From the NCBI RefSeq assembly GCF_047971885.1, contig NZ_JBKEAE010000062.1, forward strand, positions 8,940-72,939: DNA of 64,000 nt, written 5' to 3'. The notes below the pieces were generated by a model, which saw nothing but the letters and a program-made list of their open reading frames with translations, searched no databases and was not told the origin of the DNA. The DNA is from Tropicimonas sp047971885 (GTDB lineage Bacteria > Pseudomonadota > Alphaproteobacteria > Rhodobacterales > Rhodobacteraceae). The stretch's first letter is position 1; the number at the start of each line of letters is the position of its first letter. Shown here in pieces: positions 26,196-34,579 of this stretch. A program made the position numbers and the translations under genes.

Positions 26196-27509
26196 ATGGC
26201 ACGCAGCGGATTTCTCGGCGATTTTCTGGGCAATCTCTATGGCCGCGCGCGCTGGCCCATCGGCGGGTCCGACCGGCGCCCGATCAGCGACCTGTGCCTT
26301 GCGCTGCTGTCGGCGGCGGGCGAGGTTTCGGGGATGCGGCTGGCATCGGTCATTTTCGACAAGTATCGCAAGCTGACGTCTGGACAGAAGCTCGCCTTCT
26401 TCACCTTCCTCAACGACGCGCTCGACGTGGACGGGGCAAGGGTCGCCGCGCTGGGGCGGGCCTATGCCGCCGACCCGTCGCCCGGGAATTTCCGCGCATT
26501 GGTGCACGAAGCCGAGCCGAAGCGGCAGGAACTGTTCCGCAGGCTGCATCAGGCGCCCGGCGCGACCGCCGAAATCGTCGCGGCGCGTGTCGACCTGCTG
26601 GGAATGCTCAAGGAGCATCCCGAGCTTCAGCGCACCGACATGGATTTTGTCCATCTGCTGCGAAGCTGGTTCAACCGCGGCTTCCTGCGGATCGAACAGA
26701 TCGACTGGAACACCTCGGCCACCCTGCTTGAAAAGATCGTCGCCTACGAGGCGGTGCACGAAATTCACGACTGGGACGAGTTGCGCCGGCGGCTTCACCC
26801 GTCCGACCGGCGCTGCTTCGCCTTTTTTCATCCCTCGATGCCGGGCGAACCGCTGATCTTTGTCGAGGTGGCGCTGACGCAGGGCGTTCCGGGCTCGATC
26901 CAGGCGCTGCTGGAGGAAAACCGGGCGGTCCTGCGCGCCGACGAGGCCGATACCGCCGTCTTCTATTCGATCTCGAACTGTCAGCGCGGACTCAAGGGTA
27001 TCTCCTTCGGCAATTTCCTGATCAAGCAGGTTGTATCGCAACTCAGCCGCGAACTGCCGAAGCTCGACACCTTCGTCACCCTGTCGCCGATGCCCGGCCT
27101 CAACCGCTGGCTCGAATCCCTGCCGGCGGACAATGCCGCCCGGCGCCTTCTGGCGGGCAAGGCGAACCCCGCCGAGGCCGAGGCGCTGGCCGCACGCTAT
27201 CTGCTCGAAGCGCGGCGGAGCGACGGTTTCCCGCAGGACCCGGTCGCCCGTTTCCATCTTGGCAACGGGGCAATCGTTCACAAGGTTCATGCCGGCGCGG
27301 ATACCAGCGAGCACGGCATGCACCAGTCCAGCGGCATGATGGTGAACTACCTCTACGATCGGGCACAGACCGAAAGAAACCACGAATCCTTCACCGCCGA
27401 ACAGAAGATCGCCGCCAGCCGCGCTGTCCGGGCAAAGCTCAGGGCCGACCGCGCCGCCGGCACCGCCAAGGCAGCGCCCAAGGCCGCCGCCGAGGCGCCG
27501 GGAGGCTGA
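26196..27509 (+). CDS. malonyl-CoA decarboxylase
   Basis: A 437-residue protein of the malonyl-CoA decarboxylase family, releasing acetyl-CoA and CO2 from malonyl-CoA in the cytoplasm. It has the all-helical N-terminal domain and a GNAT-fold catalytic domain: FIEVALT-like FVEVALTQGVPGSIQ, the catalytic serine region FYSISNCQRGLKGISFG near residue 252, and the histidine region GAIVHKVHAGADTS near residue 355. An alanine-rich tail closes the protein. A TATA-like TTATAT at 26151-26156 lies 40 bases before the ATG. It stands alone, with no malonyl-CoA synthetase or transporter beside it. Confidence 0.92.
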   Translation: MARSGFLGDFLGNLYGRARWPIGGSDRRPISDLCLALLSAAGEVSGMRLASVIFDKYRKLTSGQKLAFFTFLNDALDVDGARVAALGRAYAADPSPGNFRALVHEAEPKRQELFRRLHQAPGATAEIVAARVDLLGMLKEHPELQRTDMDFVHLLRSWFNRGFLRIEQIDWNTSATLLEKIVAYEAVHEIHDWDELRRRLHPSDRRCFAFFHPSMPGEPLIFVEVALTQGVPGSIQALLEENRAVLRADEADTAVFYSISNCQRGLKGISFGNFLIKQVVSQLSRELPKLDTFVTLSPMPGLNRWLESLPADNAARRLLAGKANPAEAEALAARYLLEARRSDGFPQDPVARFHLGNGAIVHKVHAGADTSEHGMHQSSGMMVNYLYDRAQTERNHESFTAEQKIAASRAVRAKLRADRAAGTAKAAPKAAAEAPGG

Positions 27510-27667
27510 CAGCCGAGGCGCGCCGCCCGGATGGCGAAGGCGCGCGAATTTTGCCACGCCGGCACATATTGCGGCCCGCTTCGTCTCAGCGACACAGCGG
27601 CAGGTGGACCTTCGCCACGGGCGCGGCTAGAGGATTCCAACGATACTCATTCCGGGGAGGTCACCGA

Positions 27668-28600
27668 ATGATCCTGTGTGCCGGCGAGGCCCTGATCGAC
27701 ATGCTGCCGCGCATGTCCACCGCAAACGAACATGCCTTTGCCCCGGTGGCCGGGGGGTCCGTCTTCAACACGGCAATCGCGCTGGGGCGTCTGGGGGCGC
27801 CGGTGAAGTTCTTCACCGGCCTGTCGACCGATCTGTTCGGGCGCAAGCTGGAAGGCGCGCTGCTGGCAAGCGGTGTCGACTACACGCTCTGCGCCCGCTC
27901 CGACAGGGCCACGACACTCGCCTTCGTCGAACTGACCGACGGGCACGCCAAATACGCCTTCTACGACGAGGGCACCGCCGGCCGCAGGCTGACCGCCGCC
28001 GACCTGCCCGATCCCGCCGCGCTGGCCAATGTGACGGCCCTGTTTGTCGGTGGCATTTCGCTGATGGTCGAACCCTGCGGCGCGGCCTACGAGGCGCTTG
28101 CGCTGCGCGAGGCGGCCAGACGCATCGTGATGATCGACCCCAACATCCGCCCCAGCTTCATCAAGGACGAGGCCGCCTATCGCACACGGATCAACCGCCT
28201 GATCGCCGCAGCGGATATCGTGAAGGTTTCGGACGAGGACCTGCGCTGGCTGGCCGGCGACGGATCGCTGAGCGAACTGGCGGCACGCATGCTGGAAAAG
28301 GGTCCGACGATCGTCTGTGTGACCGCAGGCTCCGACGGGGTGACAGCGCACCTGAAGGACCGGGCCTATACCGCAACCGGCAGGGCCGTCGAGGTGGTGG
28401 ATACCGTCGGAGCGGGCGATACGTTCAACGCCGGTTTCCTCGCCGGACTGGAACGGGCCGGAAGGCTCGACAAGAAGAAACTTGCCGACATCACCAGGAA
28501 GGATCTGTTGTCCGCCCTGACGCTGGGCAACGCCGCCGCAGCGGTCACCGTAAGCCGCGCCGGTGCCAACCCGCCGACAGCCGAGGAACTTGGCCTGTGA
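27668..28600 (+). CDS. PfkB-family carbohydrate kinase (fructokinase-like)
   Basis: A 310-residue ribokinase-fold sugar kinase. The N-terminus MILCAGEALIDMLP and GGSVFNTAIALGRLG form the substrate side; VDTVGAGDTFNAGFLAGL near residue 243 is the PfkB signature 2 with the catalytic Asp and anion hole. It resembles fructokinases that make fructose-6-phosphate, but ribose or 2-keto sugar acids cannot be excluded. GGGGAGGT precedes the ATG. The stop overlaps the dtd start as GTGA. Confidence 0.88.
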   Translation: MILCAGEALIDMLPRMSTANEHAFAPVAGGSVFNTAIALGRLGAPVKFFTGLSTDLFGRKLEGALLASGVDYTLCARSDRATTLAFVELTDGHAKYAFYDEGTAGRRLTAADLPDPAALANVTALFVGGISLMVEPCGAAYEALALREAARRIVMIDPNIRPSFIKDEAAYRTRINRLIAAADIVKVSDEDLRWLAGDGSLSELAARMLEKGPTIVCVTAGSDGVTAHLKDRAYTATGRAVEVVDTVGAGDTFNAGFLAGLERAGRLDKKKLADITRKDLLSALTLGNAAAAVTVSRAGANPPTAEELGL

Positions 28601-29049
28601 GAGCACTGATCCAGCGCGTGACGCGCGCTTCGGTCACGGTGGACGGCGAGATCGTCGGACAGATCGGCGCCGGGGTTCTGGCGCTGGTCTGCGCGATGCG
28701 GGGCGACAGCGAGGCCGAGGCCGAAAAGCTCGCCGGAAAGCTCGCCAGACTGCGGATATTCCATGACGAGGCGGGCAAGATGAACCGTTCGCTGCAGGAC
28801 ACGGACGGCGCGGCGCTAGTGGTCAGCCAGTTCACCCTTGCCGCCGACACCAGCCGTGGCAACCGTCCGGGGTTCTCGGCCGCCGCCGACCCCGCCGATG
28901 GCGAGCGTCTCGTCCGCCATTTCGCCGCGACCCTCGCCGCGCTCGGACCCGAGGTCGCAACCGGCCGCTTTGCCGCCGAAATGGCCGTCGAACTGGTGAA
29001 CGACGGCCCGGTCACGATCTGGCTCGAGATCCCGCCGGCAAGTGCCTAG
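28597..29049 (+). CDS. dtd: D-aminoacyl-tRNA deacylase
   Basis: A 150-residue protein that removes mischarged D-amino acids from tRNA. The motifs SQFTLAADTSRGNRPGF and NDGPVTIW are the two active-site signatures, the second containing the Gly-cisPro pair. The GTG start at 28597 overlaps the stop of the sugar kinase gene, and the sequence RALIQRVTRASVTVDGE begins the protein exactly as in the family. Coupling to a sugar kinase gene appears incidental to function. Confidence 0.95.
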   Translation: MRALIQRVTRASVTVDGEIVGQIGAGVLALVCAMRGDSEAEAEKLAGKLARLRIFHDEAGKMNRSLQDTDGAALVVSQFTLAADTSRGNRPGFSAAADPADGERLVRHFAATLAALGPEVATGRFAAEMAVELVNDGPVTIWLEIPPASA

Positions 29050-29184
29050 ATTCTCAGCGTTTTGCCCGCGTTCTATGCAGAGGCAGCCGCGTCTGCCCGG
29101 GTTCCACGCACCAACCGGTATTTTTCGCTTAACTTCGCGTCAAGATTTGTTGCAGTGTCTCAATCCTCTCTGCAAGGTGGTGCC

Positions 29185-30612
29185 ATGAGCGAAAAGGCCA
29201 GATTTTTTGACGAGTTGCTGGGGCATGACGAGACACCGCGTTCGCCCTACGGCACCTATCACGCGTGGTTTGCCGCCGAGGACATCGGCCGCCTGCGCAA
29301 GAAATCATCGGATGCCGAAACCTTCTTCCGGCGCACGGGCATCACCTTCAACGTTTACGGGCAGGAAGAGGCCGACGAGCGGCTGATCCCCTTCGACATC
29401 GTTCCGCGCATCATTTCTGCGCGCGAATGGCACAGGCTGAGCCGCGGCATCGAACAGCGGGTCCGGGCGATCAATGCCTTTCTGCACGATATCTATCACC
29501 GTCAGGAGATCATCCGCGCCGGCCGCGTCCCTGCCGAACTGATCGCGCGAAACGAAGCGTTCCTGCCGCAGATGATCGGTGTCACCCCGCCGGGCGGTGT
29601 CTATACCCATATTGTCGGAACCGACCTCGTGCGCACTGGCGAAGACGAGTTCTATGTGCTGGAGGACAACGCCCGCACCCCGTCCGGCGTATCCTATATG
29701 CTGGAAAACCGCGAAACCATGCTGAACATGTTCCCCGAGCTTTTCAGCAGGATACGCGTCCAGCCGGTACAGGATTATCCGACGCGCCTGCGCCGGTCGC
29801 TCACCGCCAGCGCGCCGCCAGCCTGTTCCGACCGGCCGGTGGTGGCGGTGCTGACGCCGGGCATTCACAACTCGGCCTATTTCGAACATTCGTTCCTGGC
29901 CGACAACATGGGCGCCGAACTGGTCGAGGGCAGCGACTTGCGGGTGGTGGACGGGCGCATCGCCATGCGCACCACCGAAGGATACCGGGCCATCGATGTA
30001 CTGTACCGACGGGTCGATGACGATTTCCTCGACCCGCTCAACTTCAATCCCGATTCGGTTCTGGGCGTTCCCGGCATCATGGACGTCTACCGCGCCGGCG
30101 GCATCACCATCGCCAACGCGCCGGGCACCGGCATCGCCGACGACAAGGCGATCTATTCCTACATGCCCGATATCGTCGAATTCTATACCGGCGAAAAGGC
30201 GCTGCTTTCCAATGTGCCCACGTGGCGCTGCTCGGAACCCGACAGTCTGGCCTATGTGCTCGACCACCTGTCGGAACTGGTGGTGAAGGAGGTGCACGGC
30301 TCGGGCGGCTACGGCATGCTTGTCGGGCCTGCCGCGTCGAAGCGGGAAATCGCCGGCTTCCGCGAAAAGCTGGTCGCGCGGCCCGGCAATTACATCGCGC
30401 AACCGACGCTGGCGCTTTCGACGGTGCCGATCCTGACCAAGGCCGGGCTTGCTCCGCGCCATGTCGATCTGCGGCCTTTCGTGCTGGTGTCACCCAACGG
30501 GGTCGACCTGACGCCGGGCGGGCTGACACGGGTCGCGCTGAAGAAGGGATCGCTTGTGGTGAACTCCAGCCAAGGCGGAGGCACCAAGGACACCTGGGTG
30601 CTGGAGGACTGA
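29185..30612 (+). CDS. circularly permuted ATP-grasp protein (COG2308 type)
   Basis: A 475-residue protein of the circularly permuted ATP-grasp group. Visible stretches are PFDIVPRIISAREWHRLSRGIEQRVRAINAFLHDIYH, VLEDNARTPSGVSYMLENR, NAPGTGIADDKAIYSYMP and VVKEVHGSGGYGMLVGP, the last likely in the nucleotide-binding fold. It is expected to ligate an amine to a carboxylate, perhaps building a peptide-like tag or product; the substrate is unknown. The ATG at 29185 follows AAGGTGG and starts the conserved region. It opens the four-gene cluster with the alpha-E, transglutaminase and Anbu genes, four bases before the next gene. Confidence 0.88.
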   Translation: MSEKARFFDELLGHDETPRSPYGTYHAWFAAEDIGRLRKKSSDAETFFRRTGITFNVYGQEEADERLIPFDIVPRIISAREWHRLSRGIEQRVRAINAFLHDIYHRQEIIRAGRVPAELIARNEAFLPQMIGVTPPGGVYTHIVGTDLVRTGEDEFYVLEDNARTPSGVSYMLENRETMLNMFPELFSRIRVQPVQDYPTRLRRSLTASAPPACSDRPVVAVLTPGIHNSAYFEHSFLADNMGAELVEGSDLRVVDGRIAMRTTEGYRAIDVLYRRVDDDFLDPLNFNPDSVLGVPGIMDVYRAGGITIANAPGTGIADDKAIYSYMPDIVEFYTGEKALLSNVPTWRCSEPDSLAYVLDHLSELVVKEVHGSGGYGMLVGPAASKREIAGFREKLVARPGNYIAQPTLALSTVPILTKAGLAPRHVDLRPFVLVSPNGVDLTPGGLTRVALKKGSLVVNSSQGGGTKDTWVLED

Positions 30613-30616
30613 CAGT

Positions 30617-31558
30617 ATGCTCGGCAAGACCGCTGGCGGCCTTTACTGGATGTACCGCTATCTTGAGCGCAGCGAGAATATCTCGCGCCTGATCGAGGCC
30701 GGGTTCCGCAACGCCCTGACCCGCCCGTCGACGATGGATGACGAATGGGCGGCAGTGCTGGACGCGGCGGGGGCGCGGAATGCCTATCTCGACCGGCACG
30801 ACGCCTTCGAACATGCGAAGGTGGTCGATTTCCTGCTGCGCGACCGCAACAACCCGTCGAGCGTGATGAACTGCGTCGAACATGCCCGGAACAACGCCCG
30901 GCTGGTGCGCACTGCACTGTCGCGCGAGGTCTGGGAGGCGACCAACGAATGCTGGATGTCGCTGCGCAGCGCGCTTGCCCGGCAGGTCCGCGACCGCGAC
31001 CTGCCCGAGGTGCTGGCGATGATCCGCCAGCAGAACGCGCTGGTGCGCGGCGCCACCCACGGCACGATGCTGCGCAATGACGTGTTCAATTTCGCCCGCA
31101 CCGGCACATTCCTCGAACGCGCCGACAGCACGGCGCGCATCCTCGATGTGAAATACTACGTGCTGCTGCCATCGATCAGCTATATCGGCTCCGCGCTCGA
31201 CAATGTGCAGTGGGAGAACATCCTGCGCTCGGTCGGGGCGCAGTCGTCGTTTCGCTGGCTTCACGGCGCCGATATCTCGGCCATCGAAATCGCGGATTTC
31301 CTGATTTTCGATCCGCGCATGCCGCGCTCTCTGGCCTTCTGCGCCGGGAAGGCGGCGGCAAACCTCGGCTATCTGGAACGCGAATACGGAACCCGGAAGC
31401 CCTGCCACGACAAGGCCGAGGCCCTTGTCGGCCGGCTGGCCTCCTCGGGCATCGAAAGCATCTTCGAATCCGGTCTCCACGAGTTCATTCTCGATTTCCT
31501 CAACGACACCTCAGAACTCGGGTCGATGATCGAAACCGACTACCGATTTTACGGGTAA
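30617..31558 (+). CDS. alpha-E domain protein (COG2307)
   Basis: A 313-residue, mostly helical protein of the alpha-E family, named for its helical content and a conserved glutamate in LYWMYRYLERSENISRLIEA near the start. A further motif is FLERADSTARILDVKYY, which repeats the ER pattern. Members are nearly always encoded beside a COG2308 ATP-grasp and a transglutaminase-like protein; their biochemical role is not established. Gaps of four bases before and three bases after mark it as the second gene of the operon. Confidence 0.88.
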   Translation: MLGKTAGGLYWMYRYLERSENISRLIEAGFRNALTRPSTMDDEWAAVLDAAGARNAYLDRHDAFEHAKVVDFLLRDRNNPSSVMNCVEHARNNARLVRTALSREVWEATNECWMSLRSALARQVRDRDLPEVLAMIRQQNALVRGATHGTMLRNDVFNFARTGTFLERADSTARILDVKYYVLLPSISYIGSALDNVQWENILRSVGAQSSFRWLHGADISAIEIADFLIFDPRMPRSLAFCAGKAAANLGYLEREYGTRKPCHDKAEALVGRLASSGIESIFESGLHEFILDFLNDTSELGSMIETDYRFYG

Positions 31559-31561
31559 CAC

Positions 31562-32365
31562 ATGCGCTTGAAAATCCTGCACCGGACAACCTACAGCTAC
31601 ACCGAGCCTGCGGCATATGCGCTGCAACAGCTTCGGCTGACGCCGAAAAGCCGCATCGGGCAATCCGTCCTGACATGGCAGACCCGGATCGACGGCGGCC
31701 AGAAGGAACTGGAATTCGACGACCACAACATGAACCGTGTCATGCTGATCTCCTTTGCCGGAGATGGCCACGAGATCATGGTGACCAGCGAGGGCGAGGT
31801 CGAGACGGCCGATACCAGCGGCGTGGTCGGAAAACACGCCGGCTTCGCCCCGCTGTGGTATTTCCAGCGCCAGACGCCGCGCACGCGGCAGGGGGCGGGT
31901 GTCCGATCGCTGGTGAAGGGGCTGACGGCGGATTACGACGATCCGATCATGCGCTTTCATGCGCTTTCGGCCCGCGTGCTCGACGCGGTGCCCTACACGC
32001 TGGGCGTGACCGATGCCGAAACCAGCGCCGAGGACGCACTGAACGGCGACGGCGGCGTTTGCCAGGATCACGCCCATGTCTTCATCGCCGCCGCGCGCCA
32101 ACTCGGCTTTCCGGCGCGCTACGTCTCGGGCTATCTGCTGATGGACGGGCAGGAGCAGCAGGAAGCCAGCCACGCCTGGGCCGAGGTCCATATCGAACCG
32201 CTGGGCTGGGTCGGGTTCGACGTGGCGAACGGCATCAGCCCCGACGAAAGATATGTCCGCGTCGCCACCGGGCTGGATTACGCCGAGGCCGCACCAATCT
32301 CCGGCCTGCATTTCGGCGAATCGGCGGGCGAGACGCTGGCCGTTGACATCCAGGTCCAACAATAG
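31562..32365 (+). CDS. transglutaminase-like cysteine peptidase family protein
   Basis: A 267-residue protein with an N-terminal beta region (MRLKILHRTTYSYTEPA...LRLTPKS) typical of bacterial transglutaminase-like proteins. The C-terminal papain-fold core carries a triad: Cys in DGGVCQDHAHVF, His in ASHAWAEVHI and Asp in GWVGFDVANG. It may cleave or rearrange an isopeptide or peptide made by the ATP-grasp partner. There is no signal peptide, so it is cytoplasmic. Third gene of the cluster. Confidence 0.9.
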   Translation: MRLKILHRTTYSYTEPAAYALQQLRLTPKSRIGQSVLTWQTRIDGGQKELEFDDHNMNRVMLISFAGDGHEIMVTSEGEVETADTSGVVGKHAGFAPLWYFQRQTPRTRQGAGVRSLVKGLTADYDDPIMRFHALSARVLDAVPYTLGVTDAETSAEDALNGDGGVCQDHAHVFIAAARQLGFPARYVSGYLLMDGQEQQEASHAWAEVHIEPLGWVGFDVANGISPDERYVRVATGLDYAEAAPISGLHFGESAGETLAVDIQVQQ

Positions 32366-32399
32366 GCCTATGTAGCCAGTATTTTTCGGGAAAAACACG

Positions 32400-33137
32400 A
32401 TGACCTATTGTGTCGGCCTGCGGCTTAACCGGGGCCTTGTGTTCATGTCCGACACCCGTACCAATGCGGGTGTCGACAACATTTCGACCTTTCGCAAGAT
32501 GCACTCCTGGTGCGTGCCGGGCGAGCGTTTCATCACGCTTCTGACCGCCGGCAACCTCGCCACCACGCAGGCCGTGGTCAGCCTGCTGGAGGAGCGCAGC
32601 AAGGCGCAGGAGGAACGCAACCCCTCGATCCTCGAACAGCCATCCATGTTTCAGGTGGCGACGCTGGTGGGCCAGACGCTGCGCGAGGTCATCGCGCACC
32701 AGTCGCAGAACGGCCAGCAGGCCGACGGGCCGTTTCGGGCCACGCTCATCCTCGGCGGCCAGATCGACCCAGGCCCGACCCGGCTTTTCATGATCTATCC
32801 CGAAGGCAACTTCATCGAGGCAAGCGACGACACGCCCTTCTTCCAGATCGGCGAGACGAAGTACGGCCGGCCGATTCTGATCCGTGCCTACGATCCCGAC
32901 ATGGATTTTCCGGAAGCGATCAAGCTTCTGCTCGTTAGTTTCGATTCGACGGTCAAGGCCAACCTGTCGGTCGGCCTCCCCTTCGATGTGCAGACCTACG
33001 CGGCCGACAGTCTCGATTACGGATTCCAGACCAGAATCGAAGCGAACGACCCGTATTTTCACCTGATTTCAGATGGATGGGGCGATGCGCTGCGCGACGC
33101 ATTCGCCAGTCTTCCCCGATTCGACAGCGGCGGCTGA
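32400..33137 (+). CDS. Anbu-type proteasome-like (HslV-related) peptidase
   Basis: A 245-residue member of the Anbu (ancestral beta-subunit) family of Ntn hydrolases. After loss of Met1, Thr2 (MTYCVGLRL) would be the nucleophile, and SDTRTNAGVDNISTFRKMH supplies the conserved Asp and Lys positions. YGRPILIRAYDPDMDFPEAIKLLLVSFDSTVKANLSVG is characteristic of the family. It forms self-assembled particles in studied species; peptidase activity and role remain unclear. It follows the transglutaminase gene after 34 bases and is the usual fourth partner of the ATP-grasp/alpha-E/transglutaminase trio. Confidence 0.9.
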   Translation: MTYCVGLRLNRGLVFMSDTRTNAGVDNISTFRKMHSWCVPGERFITLLTAGNLATTQAVVSLLEERSKAQEERNPSILEQPSMFQVATLVGQTLREVIAHQSQNGQQADGPFRATLILGGQIDPGPTRLFMIYPEGNFIEASDDTPFFQIGETKYGRPILIRAYDPDMDFPEAIKLLLVSFDSTVKANLSVGLPFDVQTYAADSLDYGFQTRIEANDPYFHLISDGWGDALRDAFASLPRFDSGG

Positions 33138-33200
33138 CGGGTGGCCGGCAACCGGTCACGGATGTGAAGGACGACCTATTTCTGAGCGTTTTATTCTGGA

Positions 33201-33230
33201 TTGACAAAACTTAGTTTTTTTGTTGGGTAT
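33201..33230 (+). promoter_or_regulatory. candidate hemP promoter
   Basis: A perfect -35 hexamer TTGACA (33201-33206) is followed after 18 bases by GGGTAT (33225-33230), a weak -10. The spacer has a T-run, which might be part of an iron-responsive operator, but no clear Irr or Fur box was seen. Confidence 0.4.
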
Positions 33231-33294
33231 TGCCCTGTGCAGAACGTTCCGGGGGTTCCCCCGAAACCGCTCGAGTTGGACAGGATCGAAACCC

Positions 33295-33465
33295 ATGACG
33301 ATGATGAACCACACCGGACTGAACGACAGCCCACTCCTTCAGGGGCACCCGGCCTACGACGCGCGCACCATGACCGGTGACGACGGGCTCGCCCAGATCG
33401 TGCTGGACGAAAAGGTCTATACGCTGCGCATCACCAAGGCCGGGAAACTGATTCTGACCAAATAG
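33295..33465 (+). CDS. hemP: hemin uptake protein HemP
   Basis: A 56-residue HemP protein. The C-terminus reads YTLRITKAGKLILTK, the invariant end of the family, preceded by QIVLDEKV. HemP is a small cytoplasmic factor needed for heme-uptake gene expression in several proteobacteria and is normally induced under iron limitation. The ATG at 33295 follows AGGA at nine bases; a second ATG two codons later is possible. No hemin receptor or transporter gene is adjacent in the window. Confidence 0.88.
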   Translation: MTMMNHTGLNDSPLLQGHPAYDARTMTGDDGLAQIVLDEKVYTLRITKAGKLILTK

Positions 33466-33485
33466 GCACCTGCCGGCTGTAGCGC

Positions 33486-34571
33486 CTATTCGACCAGGCC
33501 TGCGGCAGAAAAATCGATGCCGATGGTGGCGCGGATCATGTCGAGCGTCGCTATCGTGTCGAGCGTCGCATCGAGCGGCCGGCAGGGCGTTTCCGTCTTT
33601 CCGGCGGAAATGCAGCGCGCAACCTCGGCAGCCTCGTAGAACAGCCCGTCGAAATGCCTGCCGACCGGTTCGTCGTGGCGCAGGACCACGCCTCCGTCCG
33701 GCGAGCGCAGTTCGAACGGGCCGGGCAGATTGAATTCGCTGCCGAAGCGCAGGCTGCCACCGGTGCCGACAATCGCGGCATTGGTCGGGCTGAAACCATA
33801 GGGCGTGGTGGCCATGGTGCCGATATTGCCCGCGGCATCGGCCATCACCACCGCCAGTTGCCCGTTCACGCCGCTCGGGTCGACCTGACCGAGCCCGACC
33901 ATCCGGTCGGGTACGCCCATGAGCTTCACGATCAGCGAGACCGGATATGTCCCCAGATCGAGCAGCGGCCCGCCCGCCAGCGCCGGATCGAACAGGCGGT
34001 GCGTTGGCGGCAGGTACTCGCCGTATTCGGTATAGACCGAGCGGATTTCACCGAGCATCCCCGAGGCGAGAATCTGGTCGATCACGTCGAATTTCGGCAG
34101 GAAACAGCTCCAGAGCGCCTCGGCAAGAAACAGCCCGCGCGCACGCGCCAGCACCACCATTTCGGCCGCCTGCGCGCGGTTGAGCGCCATCGGCTTTTCC
34201 ACCAGCACATGTTTGCCGGCGTTCAGTGCCAGCAGCACATGCTCGTGATGCAGGTTGTGCGGGGTGGCAACGTAGATCACATCGACCCCGGGGTCGGACA
34301 CCAGCGCGTCATAGCTGCCATGGGCATGTGCGATGCCGTTCCTCGCGGCGAAGCCCCGCGCCCCGTCGATGCTGCGCGAGCCGACCGCCGCGACGATCTG
34401 CCGGGTGTGCGCCGTCACGCTGGCGGTGAACTGCGCCGCGATCCAGCCGGTGCCGAGAACGCCCCAGCGCAACGCCGGCGCCTCCATCGGCGGGGCGATG
34501 CGTGATTTTGGCATGCTCAGCGCGGCGCCCGGCGCGACGGTGCCCTTGGTCGGTTCAGTAGTGCGGGTCAT
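33486..34571 (-). CDS. Gfo/Idh/MocA-family oxidoreductase
   Basis: A 361-residue NAD(P)-dependent dehydrogenase. The nucleotide motif is WGVLGTGWIAAQF, and EKPMALNRAQA holds the family's catalytic EKP lysine. ALWSCFLPKFDVIDQILASGMLGEI and GGPLLDLGTYPVSL resemble the dihydrodiol/xylose dehydrogenase-like branch. The start at 34571 has GTGAGG upstream, nine bases from the iolG stop; a Met 19 codons later is an alternative nearer the Rossmann start. It lies last in the dhaK-iolG-oxidoreductase run and probably oxidises a sugar or polyol. Substrate unknown. Confidence 0.87.
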   Translation of the reverse strand: MTRTTEPTKGTVAPGAALSMPKSRIAPPMEAPALRWGVLGTGWIAAQFTASVTAHTRQIVAAVGSRSIDGARGFAARNGIAHAHGSYDALVSDPGVDVIYVATPHNLHHEHVLLALNAGKHVLVEKPMALNRAQAAEMVVLARARGLFLAEALWSCFLPKFDVIDQILASGMLGEIRSVYTEYGEYLPPTHRLFDPALAGGPLLDLGTYPVSLIVKLMGVPDRMVGLGQVDPSGVNGQLAVVMADAAGNIGTMATTPYGFSPTNAAIVGTGGSLRFGSEFNLPGPFELRSPDGGVVLRHDEPVGRHFDGLFYEAAEVARCISAGKTETPCRPLDATLDTIATLDMIRATIGIDFSAAGLVE

Positions 34572-34579
34572 GGTCTGCC

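Noticed and set aside
33180..33240. An Irr (ICE) or Fur box in front of hemP
   Set aside because: The region is T-rich, but no inverted TTTAGAA-type or 19-bp Fur palindrome could be aligned.
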